Assembly: GCA_030614005.1 (NCBI GenBank)
Contig: JAUWKS010000032.1
Coordinates: 1 to 36,024, forward strand
Source of the DNA: Candidatus Heimdallarchaeota archaeon
GTDB lineage: Archaea; Asgardarchaeota; Heimdallarchaeia; JABLTI01
Direction: 5' to 3'
DNA length: 36,024 bases
A model generated the notes under the pieces. The model did no database searches, was not told the origin of the DNA, and worked only from the letters and a program-made list of their open reading frames with translations. Position numbers and translations under genes: made by a program. This document shows positions 9,644-17,804 of this stretch, one piece after another. How positions within the stretch are numbered: the stretch's first letter is position 1; each line of letters opens with the position of its first letter.

Positions 9644-9898
9644 TTATGCTTTACTTCCAAAACGTGTTCTGAATCTTGAATATCCTCTCGAGTGATAATT
9701 TCTAAAAACTCCTTTTGAAAGGATGGTATCACCACACCTCGGACAAGAGTAGAAGTTTTGATAGTATTTGTGTTCTTTGAATTTCAATGTAATGAGTTGT
9801 CCACAGTTTGGACAAAATCTCAGTGTTTTCATTTCTTCACGCGCTTCTCGTTGCCAATCAATTAATGTATCTTCGTCAAACATTCTTATCGGAACCAA
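9644..9898 (-). CDS. Small zinc-ribbon protein
   Basis: An 84-residue protein. Its middle carries a two-pair zinc ribbon, CPNCG at ~29-33 and CPRCG at ~52-56, after an acidic helix (DEDTLIDWQREAREEMK). The tail is short, basic and rich in Arg, Tyr and Gly (YHSRGYSRFRTRFG) and could bind nucleic acid. The start may be the TTG at 9898 or the ATG at 9883 (MFDEDTL). No exact family was recognised. A poly-T run near 9633-9640 lies downstream of the stop, on the side where a terminator would be expected. Confidence 0.6.
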   Translation of the reverse strand: MVPIRMFDEDTLIDWQREAREEMKTLRFCPNCGQLITLKFKEHKYYQNFYSCPRCGDTILSKGVFRNYHSRGYSRFRTRFGSKA

Positions 9899-10301
9899 TC
9901 GTTTTTTCTCTCAGTAGTGGTCCCAAAGTTTCCTGTTCTAAATTCAATTGGCAATTCATTTTACACAATATAAAACACTAGAAAAACAAATCTTTATCTC
10001 GTTTAAGAGAAAACTATGATAAAATGTATAATGAGAAATTTTTGCACAGAAAAATGCTGTTCAGTGCAAGAGCTTTGGTCTAATTCACTCAACTTAACCG
10101 TTAAGTTCACAACATATACTGAATTAGTGTTTTTAAACCCAACAAATAGATTGTGAGAAAATAAACCTGATTTTTACAGATTAATCAAATTAAGTTTCTG
10201 AATACAAAATGATATAAATTCCTTTTTCTCATTCATTTTAAGGAAAAAGTAAATAGTTTTGCTAACGATAAATAACAATAAAATCACCAGAGTTTTTCAC
10301 T
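9899..10301. other. Intergenic region, no gene recognised
   Basis: About 400 bp of AT-rich DNA between divergently transcribed genes (zinc ribbon on the minus strand, radical SAM on the plus strand). Promoters for both must lie here. Candidate AT-rich boxes are seen near 10208-10216 (atgatataaat) for the plus-strand gene and near 9965-9975 (acaatataaaa, read either way). No tRNA, hairpin array or repeat was found. Confidence 0.5.
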
Positions 10302-11441
10302 ATGCGCTCTTTCTCTGTGAACCTTCACGACAAAATGTGCTCTCTCTGCAAAAAATCTTCCAGTACAATATCTGCTAAACTCGGTGTTTGTAAGCAATGT
10401 ATCTTGACTGATTTTAATGAAGCAATGAAAATTGTTGATGTTAATCGTCTCAAGTTTCGCAAATTGTATAATCTACCTGTTTTGAAACCAAACTCAAAAG
10501 CTGGTGTAAGTTGTGGTGATTGTGTTAATAATTGTATGCTAGCAGAAGGTGAGTTTGGTTTTTGTAATCTTGTTACCAATATTAATGGTAGAAAAGTGCG
10601 TATTGCTGGTGATAACATTAAGGGTGGTTTCTTCAGTTTTTATTATGATCCTTTGCCCAGTAATTGTGTTGCCGGTCCTTTCTGTCCTGGTTGCACTTCA
10701 AGTGGTTATCCAAAATACTCATATGCTAAAGGCCCAGAAATCGGTTGGAACAATCTTTCTGTCTTTTATCAATCATGTACCTATGATTGTTTGTTCTGTC
10801 AAAATTACCAATATCGAAAAGGTGTTCATCTTACGAGCCTCTCAATGCCAGATGTGCTGATTAAAGCTTTAAAACAAAACACAAGTTGTATCTATTTTTT
10901 CGGTGGAGACCCCTCTTCACAAATTAGGCATTCTATTGCTGTTGGTAAATTAGCTTTGGAGAAAGCGAAAAAGGAAAAACGAATTTTGCGGGTTTGTTGG
11001 GAAACAAACGGAAGTGCTAGACCTTCTCTTATGAAGCAAGCAGCTGGGATTGCTTTGAAGTCAGGTGGATCTATTAAAATCGATTTCAAAGCTTACGATG
11101 ATTGCTTAGTAAAAGCTCTCTGTGGCTCCAGTAATAAATTCACAATTAGAAATATACGTAACATTGGTTCAATGACTAGAAAAAGACCTGAAACTCCCTT
11201 GCTGGTTGTTAGTACCTTGCTAGTTCCTGGGTACATTGAAAAAGATCAAATCGAAAAAATAGCCAAATTCCTAATGGAAATCAACCCATCCATTCCATAT
11301 TCCTTACTTGCCTTTTACCCTGCATTTGTTATTGATGATTTACCAACTACATCAAGAAAGCATGCTGAAGAATGTTTTGCTATTGCTAAAGAAGTTGGTT
11401 TAGAAAATGTTTGGATAGGTAATAAACATCTCCTCAGGTAA
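10302..11441 (+). CDS. Radical SAM protein, PflA/COG1180-like, with N-terminal cysteine clusters
   Basis: A 379-residue radical SAM enzyme. The [4Fe-4S] motif C-x3-C-x2-C is at Cys159/163/166 (SCTYDCLFCQNYQ), followed by the Gly-rich SAM-binding strand FFGGDPSSQ. Two further Cys groups precede it: a zinc-ribbon-like CSLC...CKQC at residues 13-33, and C-x2-C...C at 71-88 (CGDCVNNCMLAEGEFGFC), the type seen before the radical SAM domain in PflA-like and AmmeMemoRadiSam enzymes. More Cys lie at ~122-131. It would generate a 5'-deoxyadenosyl radical; the target is unknown. No glycyl-radical enzyme or partner gene is adjacent. ATG 10302 is used; an in-frame ATG at 10335 would still keep the first Cys pair. 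Confidence 0.85.
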   Translation: MRSFSVNLHDKMCSLCKKSSSTISAKLGVCKQCILTDFNEAMKIVDVNRLKFRKLYNLPVLKPNSKAGVSCGDCVNNCMLAEGEFGFCNLVTNINGRKVRIAGDNIKGGFFSFYYDPLPSNCVAGPFCPGCTSSGYPKYSYAKGPEIGWNNLSVFYQSCTYDCLFCQNYQYRKGVHLTSLSMPDVLIKALKQNTSCIYFFGGDPSSQIRHSIAVGKLALEKAKKEKRILRVCWETNGSARPSLMKQAAGIALKSGGSIKIDFKAYDDCLVKALCGSSNKFTIRNIRNIGSMTRKRPETPLLVVSTLLVPGYIEKDQIEKIAKFLMEINPSIPYSLLAFYPAFVIDDLPTTSRKHAEECFAIAKEVGLENVWIGNKHLLR

Positions 11442-11497
11442 CGAACTTTCGAAGGAGAAAATAAAAAGAAATAATAAAATGAAAAGAGGAAAGTTGA

Positions 11498-11743
11498 TTA
11501 TTTCTTTCCTTCTAAACCGTATATGCAGAAATAACCGCCTTGAAGTTTATCTCTTGTGTAGATAGGACATCCAAAGCAAGTGCATCCTTTGTCAACAATT
11601 TTATCTGCCATCTCTGATTTTCCTCGAGCGCAGAAAAGGGCATGTGGAGCAACTTCTTTCAGTTTATTTTCTTTGAATGTTGGACATATACCACAAAAAT
11701 CTTTACAGATCTTCATATTTTCTTGTGTATCTTCAACTGGCAT
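11498..11743 (-). CDS. DUF2769-family cysteine-rich protein
   Basis: An 81-residue protein with eight or more cysteines in the DUF2769 arrangement: CKDFCGICPTF near the start, then LFCARGKSE, GCTCFGCPIY and YFCIYGLEG. The regular spacing suggests that it binds zinc or an Fe-S cluster. The family occurs in archaea and some anaerobes and has no assigned function. The gene is convergent with the radical SAM gene (56 bp between stop codons) and appears complete. Confidence 0.8.
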   Translation of the reverse strand: MPVEDTQENMKICKDFCGICPTFKENKLKEVAPHALFCARGKSEMADKIVDKGCTCFGCPIYTRDKLQGGYFCIYGLEGKK

Positions 11744-11870
11744 AATTACTCACTCGTTATCTAAACGATACAGAGATTTGTTATAAAGATGTCTCTTAAA
11801 TAAATAAACTATTATTTGTTAGGTTAACTAAACATTTCAGAATACTCTTTATTGAGTATTCATCAACTCT

Positions 11871-12074
11871 TTACCTATTTTTAGTTGAGTATTTCCTTTT
11901 AATTTTAACAATAAACGTTAGTATAAAAATCGATGTACACAGAAGTAAAAATTGATGAGTAATGGCTATATTTCGAACTGAGTTAATGCTAATACCTTCT
12001 TCCAATTCATAGATGCCGATGTTTCCTAAGACATCTTCTGCAATGATTCTCAATCTATAATTGCCAATTGGTAC
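11871..12074 (-). pseudogene. C-terminal fragment of a membrane-anchored surface protein
   Basis: On the minus strand the frame reads PIGNYRLRIIAEDVLGNIG, like the last strands of an Ig/cadherin-like domain. A short linker, one hydrophobic helix (FLLLCTSIFILTFIV) and a basic tail (KIKRKYSTKNR) follow. That is the end of a secreted, C-terminally anchored surface protein. No start codon, signal peptide or upstream domain exists; the reading frame runs directly into the aminotransferase fragment, with which it overlaps in another frame. The arrangement is best explained by a deletion or recombination that kept only the 3' end of a surface-protein gene. Confidence 0.6.
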
Positions 12075-12371
12075 TTGTTTTTATCACAGATTCTTCGTAA
12101 TAACTGTAGAAACTCCGGTCTAAAATGATTATCTCCACCTTCTCCTTGGATTGGTTCAATAATTAACGAAGCAATGTCTTGACTTTTCTTAGCTAGTACA
12201 TCTTCAATTTCCTTTAATGCTTGTTCCTCTAATGATTTGACTGTTTCAAGATGTTTTTCAATTGGAAAAGTGATTATCGGTGCTTGTAATTCTTGGCAAA
12301 TCAATACGAGAGAAAAGAGCAAAACTAATCACTTCTTCAGATAAAACAATATCAAAAAAGGATTAATCCTT
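12050..12371 (-). pseudogene. Internal fragment of an L-lysine 6-aminotransferase (class III aminotransferase)
   Basis: The minus strand encodes IASLIIEPIQGEGGDNHFRP and EFLQLLRRICDKNKYQLAIID, a near-textbook match to the middle of class III aminotransferases, and specifically to lysine 6-aminotransferase (GEGGDNHFRPEF). The match stops exactly where the family continues with the DE-V-Q cofactor-binding Asp, so the catalytic Lys region and the whole C-terminal half are missing. Upstream, DLPRIT in one frame seems to continue as APIITFPIEKHLE in another, suggesting a frameshift near 12300. Nothing recognisable remains of the first ~200 residues. The gene is dead. Confidence 0.75.
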
Positions 12372-12373
12372 GG

Positions 12374-12724
12374 GTGAGTAAATTGAAATCAGTAAAAGAG
12401 ATACCAAAACTAGAGAAAAAAAGATTTGAAGAATGGGCGGAAGAAATAATAGAAAAATATGCTATAAAAGAAACAGATACTCTCGAGAATGTCACTGAAT
12501 ATATAGCAAAATTCTTTGATGAACTCTTTGTAAATTACAAAATATCTTTCTCAGATATCCATCCTGATGGCATTTTTCCATTTGCATTAAATAGACTGGA
12601 TAAAAAACCAAGTTATGCGGACGAGAAATTTTTCGACGAGCTTTTCGAAGTGGAGAATCATTTGAGATGGACCTATACAATGGTATTGACAAAGTTATAT
12701 CGAGAAAAAGAATGCCCGTTTTGA
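12374..12724 (+). CDS. Hypothetical protein (116 aa)
   Basis: Family not recognised. The protein is soluble, acidic and helical, rich in Glu, Lys and aromatic residues (FEEWAEEIIEKYAI, KFFDELFVNYKISF), without Cys pairs or membrane segments. The start is GTG 12374 or TTG 12385, the latter giving MKSVKEIPKLEKK. It lies between the aminotransferase remnant and a convergent zinc-ribbon membrane gene. Codon use looks like that of neighbouring genes, so it is probably expressed. Confidence 0.5.
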   Translation: MSKLKSVKEIPKLEKKRFEEWAEEIIEKYAIKETDTLENVTEYIAKFFDELFVNYKISFSDIHPDGIFPFALNRLDKKPSYADEKFFDELFEVENHLRWTYTMVLTKLYREKECPF

Positions 12725-12792
12725 TCGTTAAGTAATAAAAAATAGAAAAGAGCAATAGTATAACTCTATTGTTGCTATTGTAAATCTGTGTT

Positions 12793-13203
12793 TTAGAACA
12801 TGAATAGTAAGAAGGATAATATTGCACCTGATTGTAATATTCCCAGAATAAGCCCAATTACTGCTTTATTTCTATTGTAAGGATTTGATAAACCAATAAT
12901 GCCGAAAATAATTGCTAACAATCCTCCAATACCAGGTATGACAAATAAACCAATTATAGCAAAAACTAGTGATAGATCTGCAGCTTGATTCTTCTGGATG
13001 GATGCTTGAGTACTAGTTTGTACATAGGTTGTTTGTGTTGGTGTTCCAAATTGGTGTGTTGGCTGGTGATATGGTTGAGTTGGTTGAGCTTGAGTTGGAG
13101 TGCTTGGAGATACATTGCTATCTAAACTTGCTCCGCAATTATTACAAAATGACTCACCTGGTTTTGATATACTCCCACAGTAAGGACAATATGATTCCGA
13201 CAA
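12793..13203 (-). CDS. Zinc-ribbon membrane protein, DUF4190-like, copy A
   Basis: A 136-residue protein that begins with a double-CxxC zinc ribbon (YCPYCG and FCNNCG, residues ~6-24). A Pro/Gln/Thr-rich disordered linker follows, then two hydrophobic segments separated by a short polar loop (LVFAIIGLFVIPGIGGLLAIIFGIIG and KAVIGLILGILQSGAILSFL). This plan fits proteins with an N-terminal zinc ribbon and a DUF4190-type two-helix membrane domain; their role is unknown. A paralogue with the same plan lies directly upstream in the same direction (143 bp apart), so the pair arose by tandem duplication. Both face the cytoplasm with the zinc ribbon (inference). Confidence 0.72.
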   Translation of the reverse strand: MSESYCPYCGSISKPGESFCNNCGASLDSNVSPSTPTQAQPTQPYHQPTHQFGTPTQTTYVQTSTQASIQKNQAADLSLVFAIIGLFVIPGIGGLLAIIFGIIGLSNPYNRNKAVIGLILGILQSGAILSFLLFMF

Positions 13204-13345
13204 AGTTGATTTCTCCTCAAATGTTAGACTATTATGTTAATACTATCTCTTAAATATTATAAATATCCTCATTCAATAAATGTTTCTTATACAAAATAGC
13301 TAAAGATTAAGAAGAAAAAATAAAAAAAAGGAATGATAATGTTGA

Positions 13346-13822
13346 CTAATACATATAGGGATAGTATGTTGTAAAGACTAGTACTAATAGGACAATTACT
13401 ATGATAGAAAGTACAATTCCTATTATATTTAATATTAAACCAGCTATTGATAATCCTTTCTTCGTTGGCGACTTATTCATTCCTACAATACCTAATATTA
13501 CTCCTACTACATAAAATACTGGTGTAATAAAAGCAAAAATAAATATTGAAATAAATCCAACAAATGCCATTACTAGTGATATTATTCCAAATACATCAGT
13601 CTGACTTGATGCAGGTTTTCCCGGTTGAACATAAGTTGTTTGAGCACTTGCTCCATATTGCTGTGTTGGAGGAGGGTAATGTTGTTGTTGAGGTGGTGGG
13701 GCTGGATAGCTTTGACTTGGTGTAGAACCAGGTATCGACTCAACTCTTGAACCACAAGAATTGCAAAATTCATTATTGATCTCTATTTCACTTCCACAAT
13801 GGGAACAATATGATTTTGTCAA
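13346..13822 (-). CDS. Zinc-ribbon membrane protein, DUF4190-like, copy B
   Basis: A 158-residue paralogue of the gene next to it. It has an N-terminal zinc ribbon (YCSHCG and FCNSCG), a Pro/Gln/Tyr-rich low-complexity linker (residues ~30-75), and a membrane domain with hydrophobic segments around 82-115 and 125-152. The linker is longer and richer in Pro and Gln than in copy A, and the C-terminal helix is longer. The two genes share the motif TTYVQ before the membrane domain. No partner or enzymatic motif is evident. Confidence 0.72.
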   Translation of the reverse strand: MTKSYCSHCGSEIEINNEFCNSCGSRVESIPGSTPSQSYPAPPPQQQHYPPPTQQYGASAQTTYVQPGKPASSQTDVFGIISLVMAFVGFISIFIFAFITPVFYVVGVILGIVGMNKSPTKKGLSIAGLILNIIGIVLSIIVIVLLVLVFTTYYPYMY

Positions 13823-14035
13823 TAAGATCTCTCCGAAAGTTTTTAGTTCCTATGATTATCTTCTTCGATTGGCAATATAAAGATAATCATTTCTATAAAC
13901 ATTTTCTATCTACTCATGCAAAACAAAATTTATTGTTATTATTTTTTAAGTAGATTGTCTTTAACCTATCTATTTTTCAATTTCCTCGTAATTTAGAGAG
14001 AAGGAATTAGCTAACCACTCTTCTGCATCTTCACT

Positions 14036-14572
14036 TCACTCAGATTTGGGTGCTGAACCTTTACCGTAATTCTCCTCCCTTCTTCTAGCCATAATTTCTG
14101 ATTTATCAATTTCCTCTACTAATTTACCGTTTTCAATTTTGAGTTCAAGAACAGTTTCATAAGCCATAGGGTTCTGGAATCCCATAAGGGCACCCATAGC
14201 TTCTACAAAATCCTTGCCAATAAGAACTGTTCTTGTGAAAGGCAATTTCAAAAATAATTCTGAATAATAAAATTTGAAGAAATTCCAATTAGATTCTATA
14301 CCCGGAGGTTTATTGAAATCGGGTTTGCCTAGTACTTTAGGTTTTTTATCATTGATTTTCTTCTCTTCTTCAAGATTAATAAATAAGGTATCAATTACAA
14401 GATGATCATCAATAATATTGTAAAATGCTTGATACCCACGCCAACAAGCAGTCATCGAAGAGTAAGGATCTAAATCGTGTTCTTTTGGTGAAAATAATTC
14501 ACCACCTCTTATTCCACAGATAGCAAATTTCTCTCCTTTATACAAAAATTTATCAGAAATTTGAATGGTCAT
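14036..14572 (-). CDS. Conserved hypothetical protein (178 aa)
   Basis: No characterised family was recognised. The protein is soluble and starts with beta strands around FLYKGEKFAICGIRGGELF. It contains a Trp/Arg/Tyr-rich stretch (SMTACWRGYQAFYNI), then IDTLFINLE and a helical part with GKDFVEAMGALMGFQNP. These blocks look like conserved motifs rather than random sequence. The stop is TGA (14036-14038), and the same frame stays open for another 21 acidic codons to a TAG at 13970, so the protein may once have been longer. No signal or membrane segment. Confidence 0.55.
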   Translation of the reverse strand: MTIQISDKFLYKGEKFAICGIRGGELFSPKEHDLDPYSSMTACWRGYQAFYNIIDDHLVIDTLFINLEEEKKINDKKPKVLGKPDFNKPPGIESNWNFFKFYYSELFLKLPFTRTVLIGKDFVEAMGALMGFQNPMAYETVLELKIENGKLVEEIDKSEIMARRREENYGKGSAPKSE

Positions 14573-14821
14573 TAAAGAATCACAAACTATTTTTCATTTT
14601 TTGCTATAAAATCCTTTCTAAAAGGCCATAACTAAATTAGCGTGCTCTTTTCAAAATGAATGAAATCAGAAAAGGAGCATTTTTTCTAAGAAATTGCTGT
14701 TTTAGAGTTTCTCCCTGCCGAAATTCTCCAAAATGGCTCCAGTGGTATGCTTTTTCCCTAATATTTATTTAGTGTTAAGCTAAAGAAATAAGAAACTTAT
14801 AAAGTTAAAAAGGTCTTAAAA

Positions 14822-15079
14822 ATGCGTCCCCCTGAATGTGTAATTTGTGGCAATGATTTTGAACCAGGAGACAAAGGTGGAGTTTTAAATTTTAAAAAAC
14901 GCTTCTCAGATTACGTTTGGGAGCGAAAAATGAAGAGAATAGGTGGGGTAGGACACCCTCCATATGCAGAATGGTTCTGTGAGGAACATTATACTCGAGC
15001 AGAAGAGCTCACTAGTATGACGATCAATAAAGCAATGGAGATTTTAAGAGAAGAGGAAGAACAAAAGAAATCAAAATAA
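14822..15079 (+). CDS. Small putative zinc-binding protein (85 aa)
   Basis: An 85-residue soluble protein. It starts with CVICGNDF, has a basic aromatic middle (FKKRFSDYVWERKMKR), then WFCEEHY, and ends in a helical tail rich in Glu and Lys. The C-x2-C and C-x3-H pairs could hold one zinc ion. The family was not recognised. It converges with the beta-galactosidase gene, with 30 bp between the two stop codons. Confidence 0.55.
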   Translation: MRPPECVICGNDFEPGDKGGVLNFKKRFSDYVWERKMKRIGGVGHPPYAEWFCEEHYTRAEELTSMTINKAMEILREEEEQKKSK

Positions 15080-15109
15080 AAAATAAATTGTTTGGTTCCT
15101 TTCTCAAAC

Positions 15110-17512
15110 TCATTTCTTTCTTTGTTTTTGAGCACTGTTCTTAGGTGAAATTCTAAGAACAATCGTATCATCTTTCTTAATTTTGAAGTTGATTCCTGAT
15201 CTCTGAAGCTTCTCAAGGGTTGTTTCTTTGACATCAATTTCTGATTTATGATATTTGTAAACAACTTCTATTTTTAGAGCTGTTTTCTTAGGGAGACGAG
15301 TTTTCGCTGGAATGAGCACTCTAAAATTACCGGTTTTCTTCTTACCACGATTTAAGAGAAAAACAAATAGTGATTTCTTTTCTTTATTGAATCGGCAAAC
15401 TATTTCGATCTCTACATCTGAATTGAAAGTTTTATGCACATTGTGAAGCGCTAACATATCCTCCAGGAATTCTCTATTTTGTTGTTTAATTTTCTTGGAA
15501 TCACGATAGAAACTATCGATGACATATCTAGCACCAAGTGGGGTACCAAAGACAGTATTTGTTCCTTTCCCTATAGAATTCCTATAAGCAATCACTTTGT
15601 TATTAAGCTTCAAAACAGGAACAACATCTTCACTCTGCCACATAAACTCTCGAGCGAGATAATCAATGTGTAGCTTTTTACCATATTCGGTGCTAGCAGT
15701 TGTGCCCCAGGGCTTCCAATTTCGAAGAACATTTTCTCTTTCAGTCATTCTCAAATGATAAAGAGCGTTTTGATTGTAATTTTTTAGCAGTCCCTTTTGT
15801 AATTGGAATGTTACGTAAGAGCGAATTACTCGCATAATAATCGCATGTCTACCGAAGACTTTCTGATTGATTACTACAGCCGGATAGAGTTTCTGGGTAT
15901 TAAGTGGCCAACCGTGTTCATTCATAACAGGATAGTTTGGTCCAGTGACTAAATTTCCACCTGATTTAACATAATCGAGAAGTTTAGTGTAATCTGCTTT
16001 TACGATTGCACCTCGGTTGTGAAAGAAAATTGTCCGTAATTTCTTCATCTGTTTTAGCGAAACCCTTTCAAGAGCAAGTGGTTTTGGATTGTACCCATTA
16101 GCAAATAACATTCCCAGAATACCATGCTCAGCTTGCATCATGACTTTTTTCATTGGTCGGAGGATCTTGCCGGATGGATCAAGATCACCAGGAATAATGC
16201 GGTGATTCATTGCATAAGTAGCAAAACCAATTTCATCGTAGATCTCTTCAGAAAGCGTTAGCTCTTCCTCGTATTTCTCAACGAATTCAAAGACACTTTG
16301 TACTGCATCGAATCTTGAAAGTTTCTTGCTTTTATGATTTAACATTGAGCGATAGAGATACTTTTCGCCATCAATATCTATACCATCTCGAACAACATAC
16401 ATATTGATACCTTTGGCTCCATGAGCAATTGAACCTAGCATCAGCTGAACTGTTTCTTCATTTTTAACTCTAACACGGGGATCAAACCAACCACAACCCA
16501 TTTCGGAAGCAAATAATGCTTGATATTCCGGTCGGAGATAGCCTTTGAAAATAGTTGGAGTAATTGAATTAGCAAAAGGACTGTCTTGCGTTGAACCTGT
16601 AAGAGCGCTTTTAGCAGAAATATTATAACCGTAGATTTCCACTATTTGGGATTTCTTGTGAGGATTCGAAGGGTTGAAAAAATTACTTTGTTCATTAATG
16701 GCAAATAATAATGGGATATCTAATTCTAAAACTAAATCGCGTAAAGTTTCGAGATATTCAACGATCCAGTCCTCAAAGAATGATTGCCAAATCATTGATT
16801 TAGCGATGTTTAAACCGTCTTTAGGAGGAGTAACATCCTCAAAACAAAGATAACTTTCGACACAAAAAACGCTTAAGGTTTGAGGGTCACCAAAGAATTC
16901 CTCTAGCCAATTATGGAATTGCTCAATCGTTTCTTCATTGAAATCAATGCGACCAAGATTAGAATTATACATTAAACCCGTTTCGTTATCCAATTGGAAA
17001 ATGATAATAGGGCTTTCAAAGAAATCGCGAAGCTCATTGGCAAGTGTTTCATACCATTTGCGAACTAAAAAGAGGTATTTGGGATGATTAAGACTGATGT
17101 TATAATAGTAATTTTCCTTATCCATAGATCCATCGACTTTTCGAACAACAACTTCAGGATAGAGTTCGCCAACCCAAAGTGGGATGCCAAATCCCCGATA
17201 CTCAGAATAAATAAAGGGACCAGGACGGAAAATAACAGGAAGCTCAAGTTTTCGGCAGATTTCCAGAAATAAAACAACGTTCCGTCTTGGATGCGTTTTG
17301 CCTTCAAAATCAAAGGCATCCTTGTAAATTTCATGAAAGATCCAAGGAATATATGTAGAAATACAATTTAGTTTGCCTTCTTCCTTCAATAAACGTAAAT
17401 CGCTCTCCCAATGTTGGGGGTCTACTCTAAAATAATGATATTCACCCGATCTGAGGAAGACTTCTTCGCCATTCAATTGGAAACGGCCATCAAAGGAAGT
17501 TAATTGAAACAC
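15110..17512 (-). CDS. Glycoside hydrolase family 35 beta-galactosidase
   Basis: An 800-residue enzyme with the N-terminal catalytic TIM barrel of GH35: the opening RSGEYHYFRV, the family block RPGPFIYSEY(R)GFGIPLW, the proton donor Glu177 in FQLDNETG, and the probable nucleophile Glu337 in FASEMGCGW. All are in the expected order. The C-terminal half (from ~430) contains a glutamine-amidotransferase-like or beta-rich region and a beta-sandwich tail. It hydrolyses terminal beta-galactosides. No signal peptide is visible, so the enzyme is probably cytoplasmic and acts on imported oligosaccharides. No transporter lies next to it. At 800 residues it is full length for the archaeal/bacterial branch. 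Confidence 0.88.
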   Translation of the reverse strand: MFQLTSFDGRFQLNGEEVFLRSGEYHYFRVDPQHWESDLRLLKEEGKLNCISTYIPWIFHEIYKDAFDFEGKTHPRRNVVLFLEICRKLELPVIFRPGPFIYSEYRGFGIPLWVGELYPEVVVRKVDGSMDKENYYYNISLNHPKYLFLVRKWYETLANELRDFFESPIIIFQLDNETGLMYNSNLGRIDFNEETIEQFHNWLEEFFGDPQTLSVFCVESYLCFEDVTPPKDGLNIAKSMIWQSFFEDWIVEYLETLRDLVLELDIPLLFAINEQSNFFNPSNPHKKSQIVEIYGYNISAKSALTGSTQDSPFANSITPTIFKGYLRPEYQALFASEMGCGWFDPRVRVKNEETVQLMLGSIAHGAKGINMYVVRDGIDIDGEKYLYRSMLNHKSKKLSRFDAVQSVFEFVEKYEEELTLSEEIYDEIGFATYAMNHRIIPGDLDPSGKILRPMKKVMMQAEHGILGMLFANGYNPKPLALERVSLKQMKKLRTIFFHNRGAIVKADYTKLLDYVKSGGNLVTGPNYPVMNEHGWPLNTQKLYPAVVINQKVFGRHAIIMRVIRSYVTFQLQKGLLKNYNQNALYHLRMTERENVLRNWKPWGTTASTEYGKKLHIDYLAREFMWQSEDVVPVLKLNNKVIAYRNSIGKGTNTVFGTPLGARYVIDSFYRDSKKIKQQNREFLEDMLALHNVHKTFNSDVEIEIVCRFNKEKKSLFVFLLNRGKKKTGNFRVLIPAKTRLPKKTALKIEVVYKYHKSEIDVKETTLEKLQRSGINFKIKKDDTIVLRISPKNSAQKQRKK

Positions 17513-17671
17513 TAAATGAATGCCTCCGGTTAAGCACTAAAGGAAAAAATATTCTCCTATAAGAACTTTAACTCAAGCTGGATATACAAATTAATTGCTC
17601 TAAGTAATGACATAAAAGTTTTATCATTAAAAATGACTCACAAACAATCGATAAAAAAACACCCAAACTGA

Positions 17672-17755
17672 ATGGGAAAGAAGAAATCGGTAAAAGCAAA
17701 CGCTCATACTACTCGAGATGAAGAAGTAGCTGTATTCTATAACAATCTAAATTGA
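17672..17755 (+). CDS. Possible 27-residue small protein
   Basis: ATG 17672 opens a short frame encoding a basic start (MGKKKSVKAN) and an ordinary-looking end (EEVAVFYNNLN), ending at TGA 17753. It lies 50 bp upstream of the alkaline phosphatase gene and in the same direction. No clear ribosome-binding site is seen. It may be a small leader gene or chance; the rest of the 292-bp gap shows nothing else recognisable. Confidence 0.2.
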   Translation: MGKKKSVKANAHTTRDEEVAVFYNNLN

Positions 17756-17804
17756 AAAAACTAAATATTGGCAAAGCGCATCATAAATTACTAGGTGATA
17801 GTTC

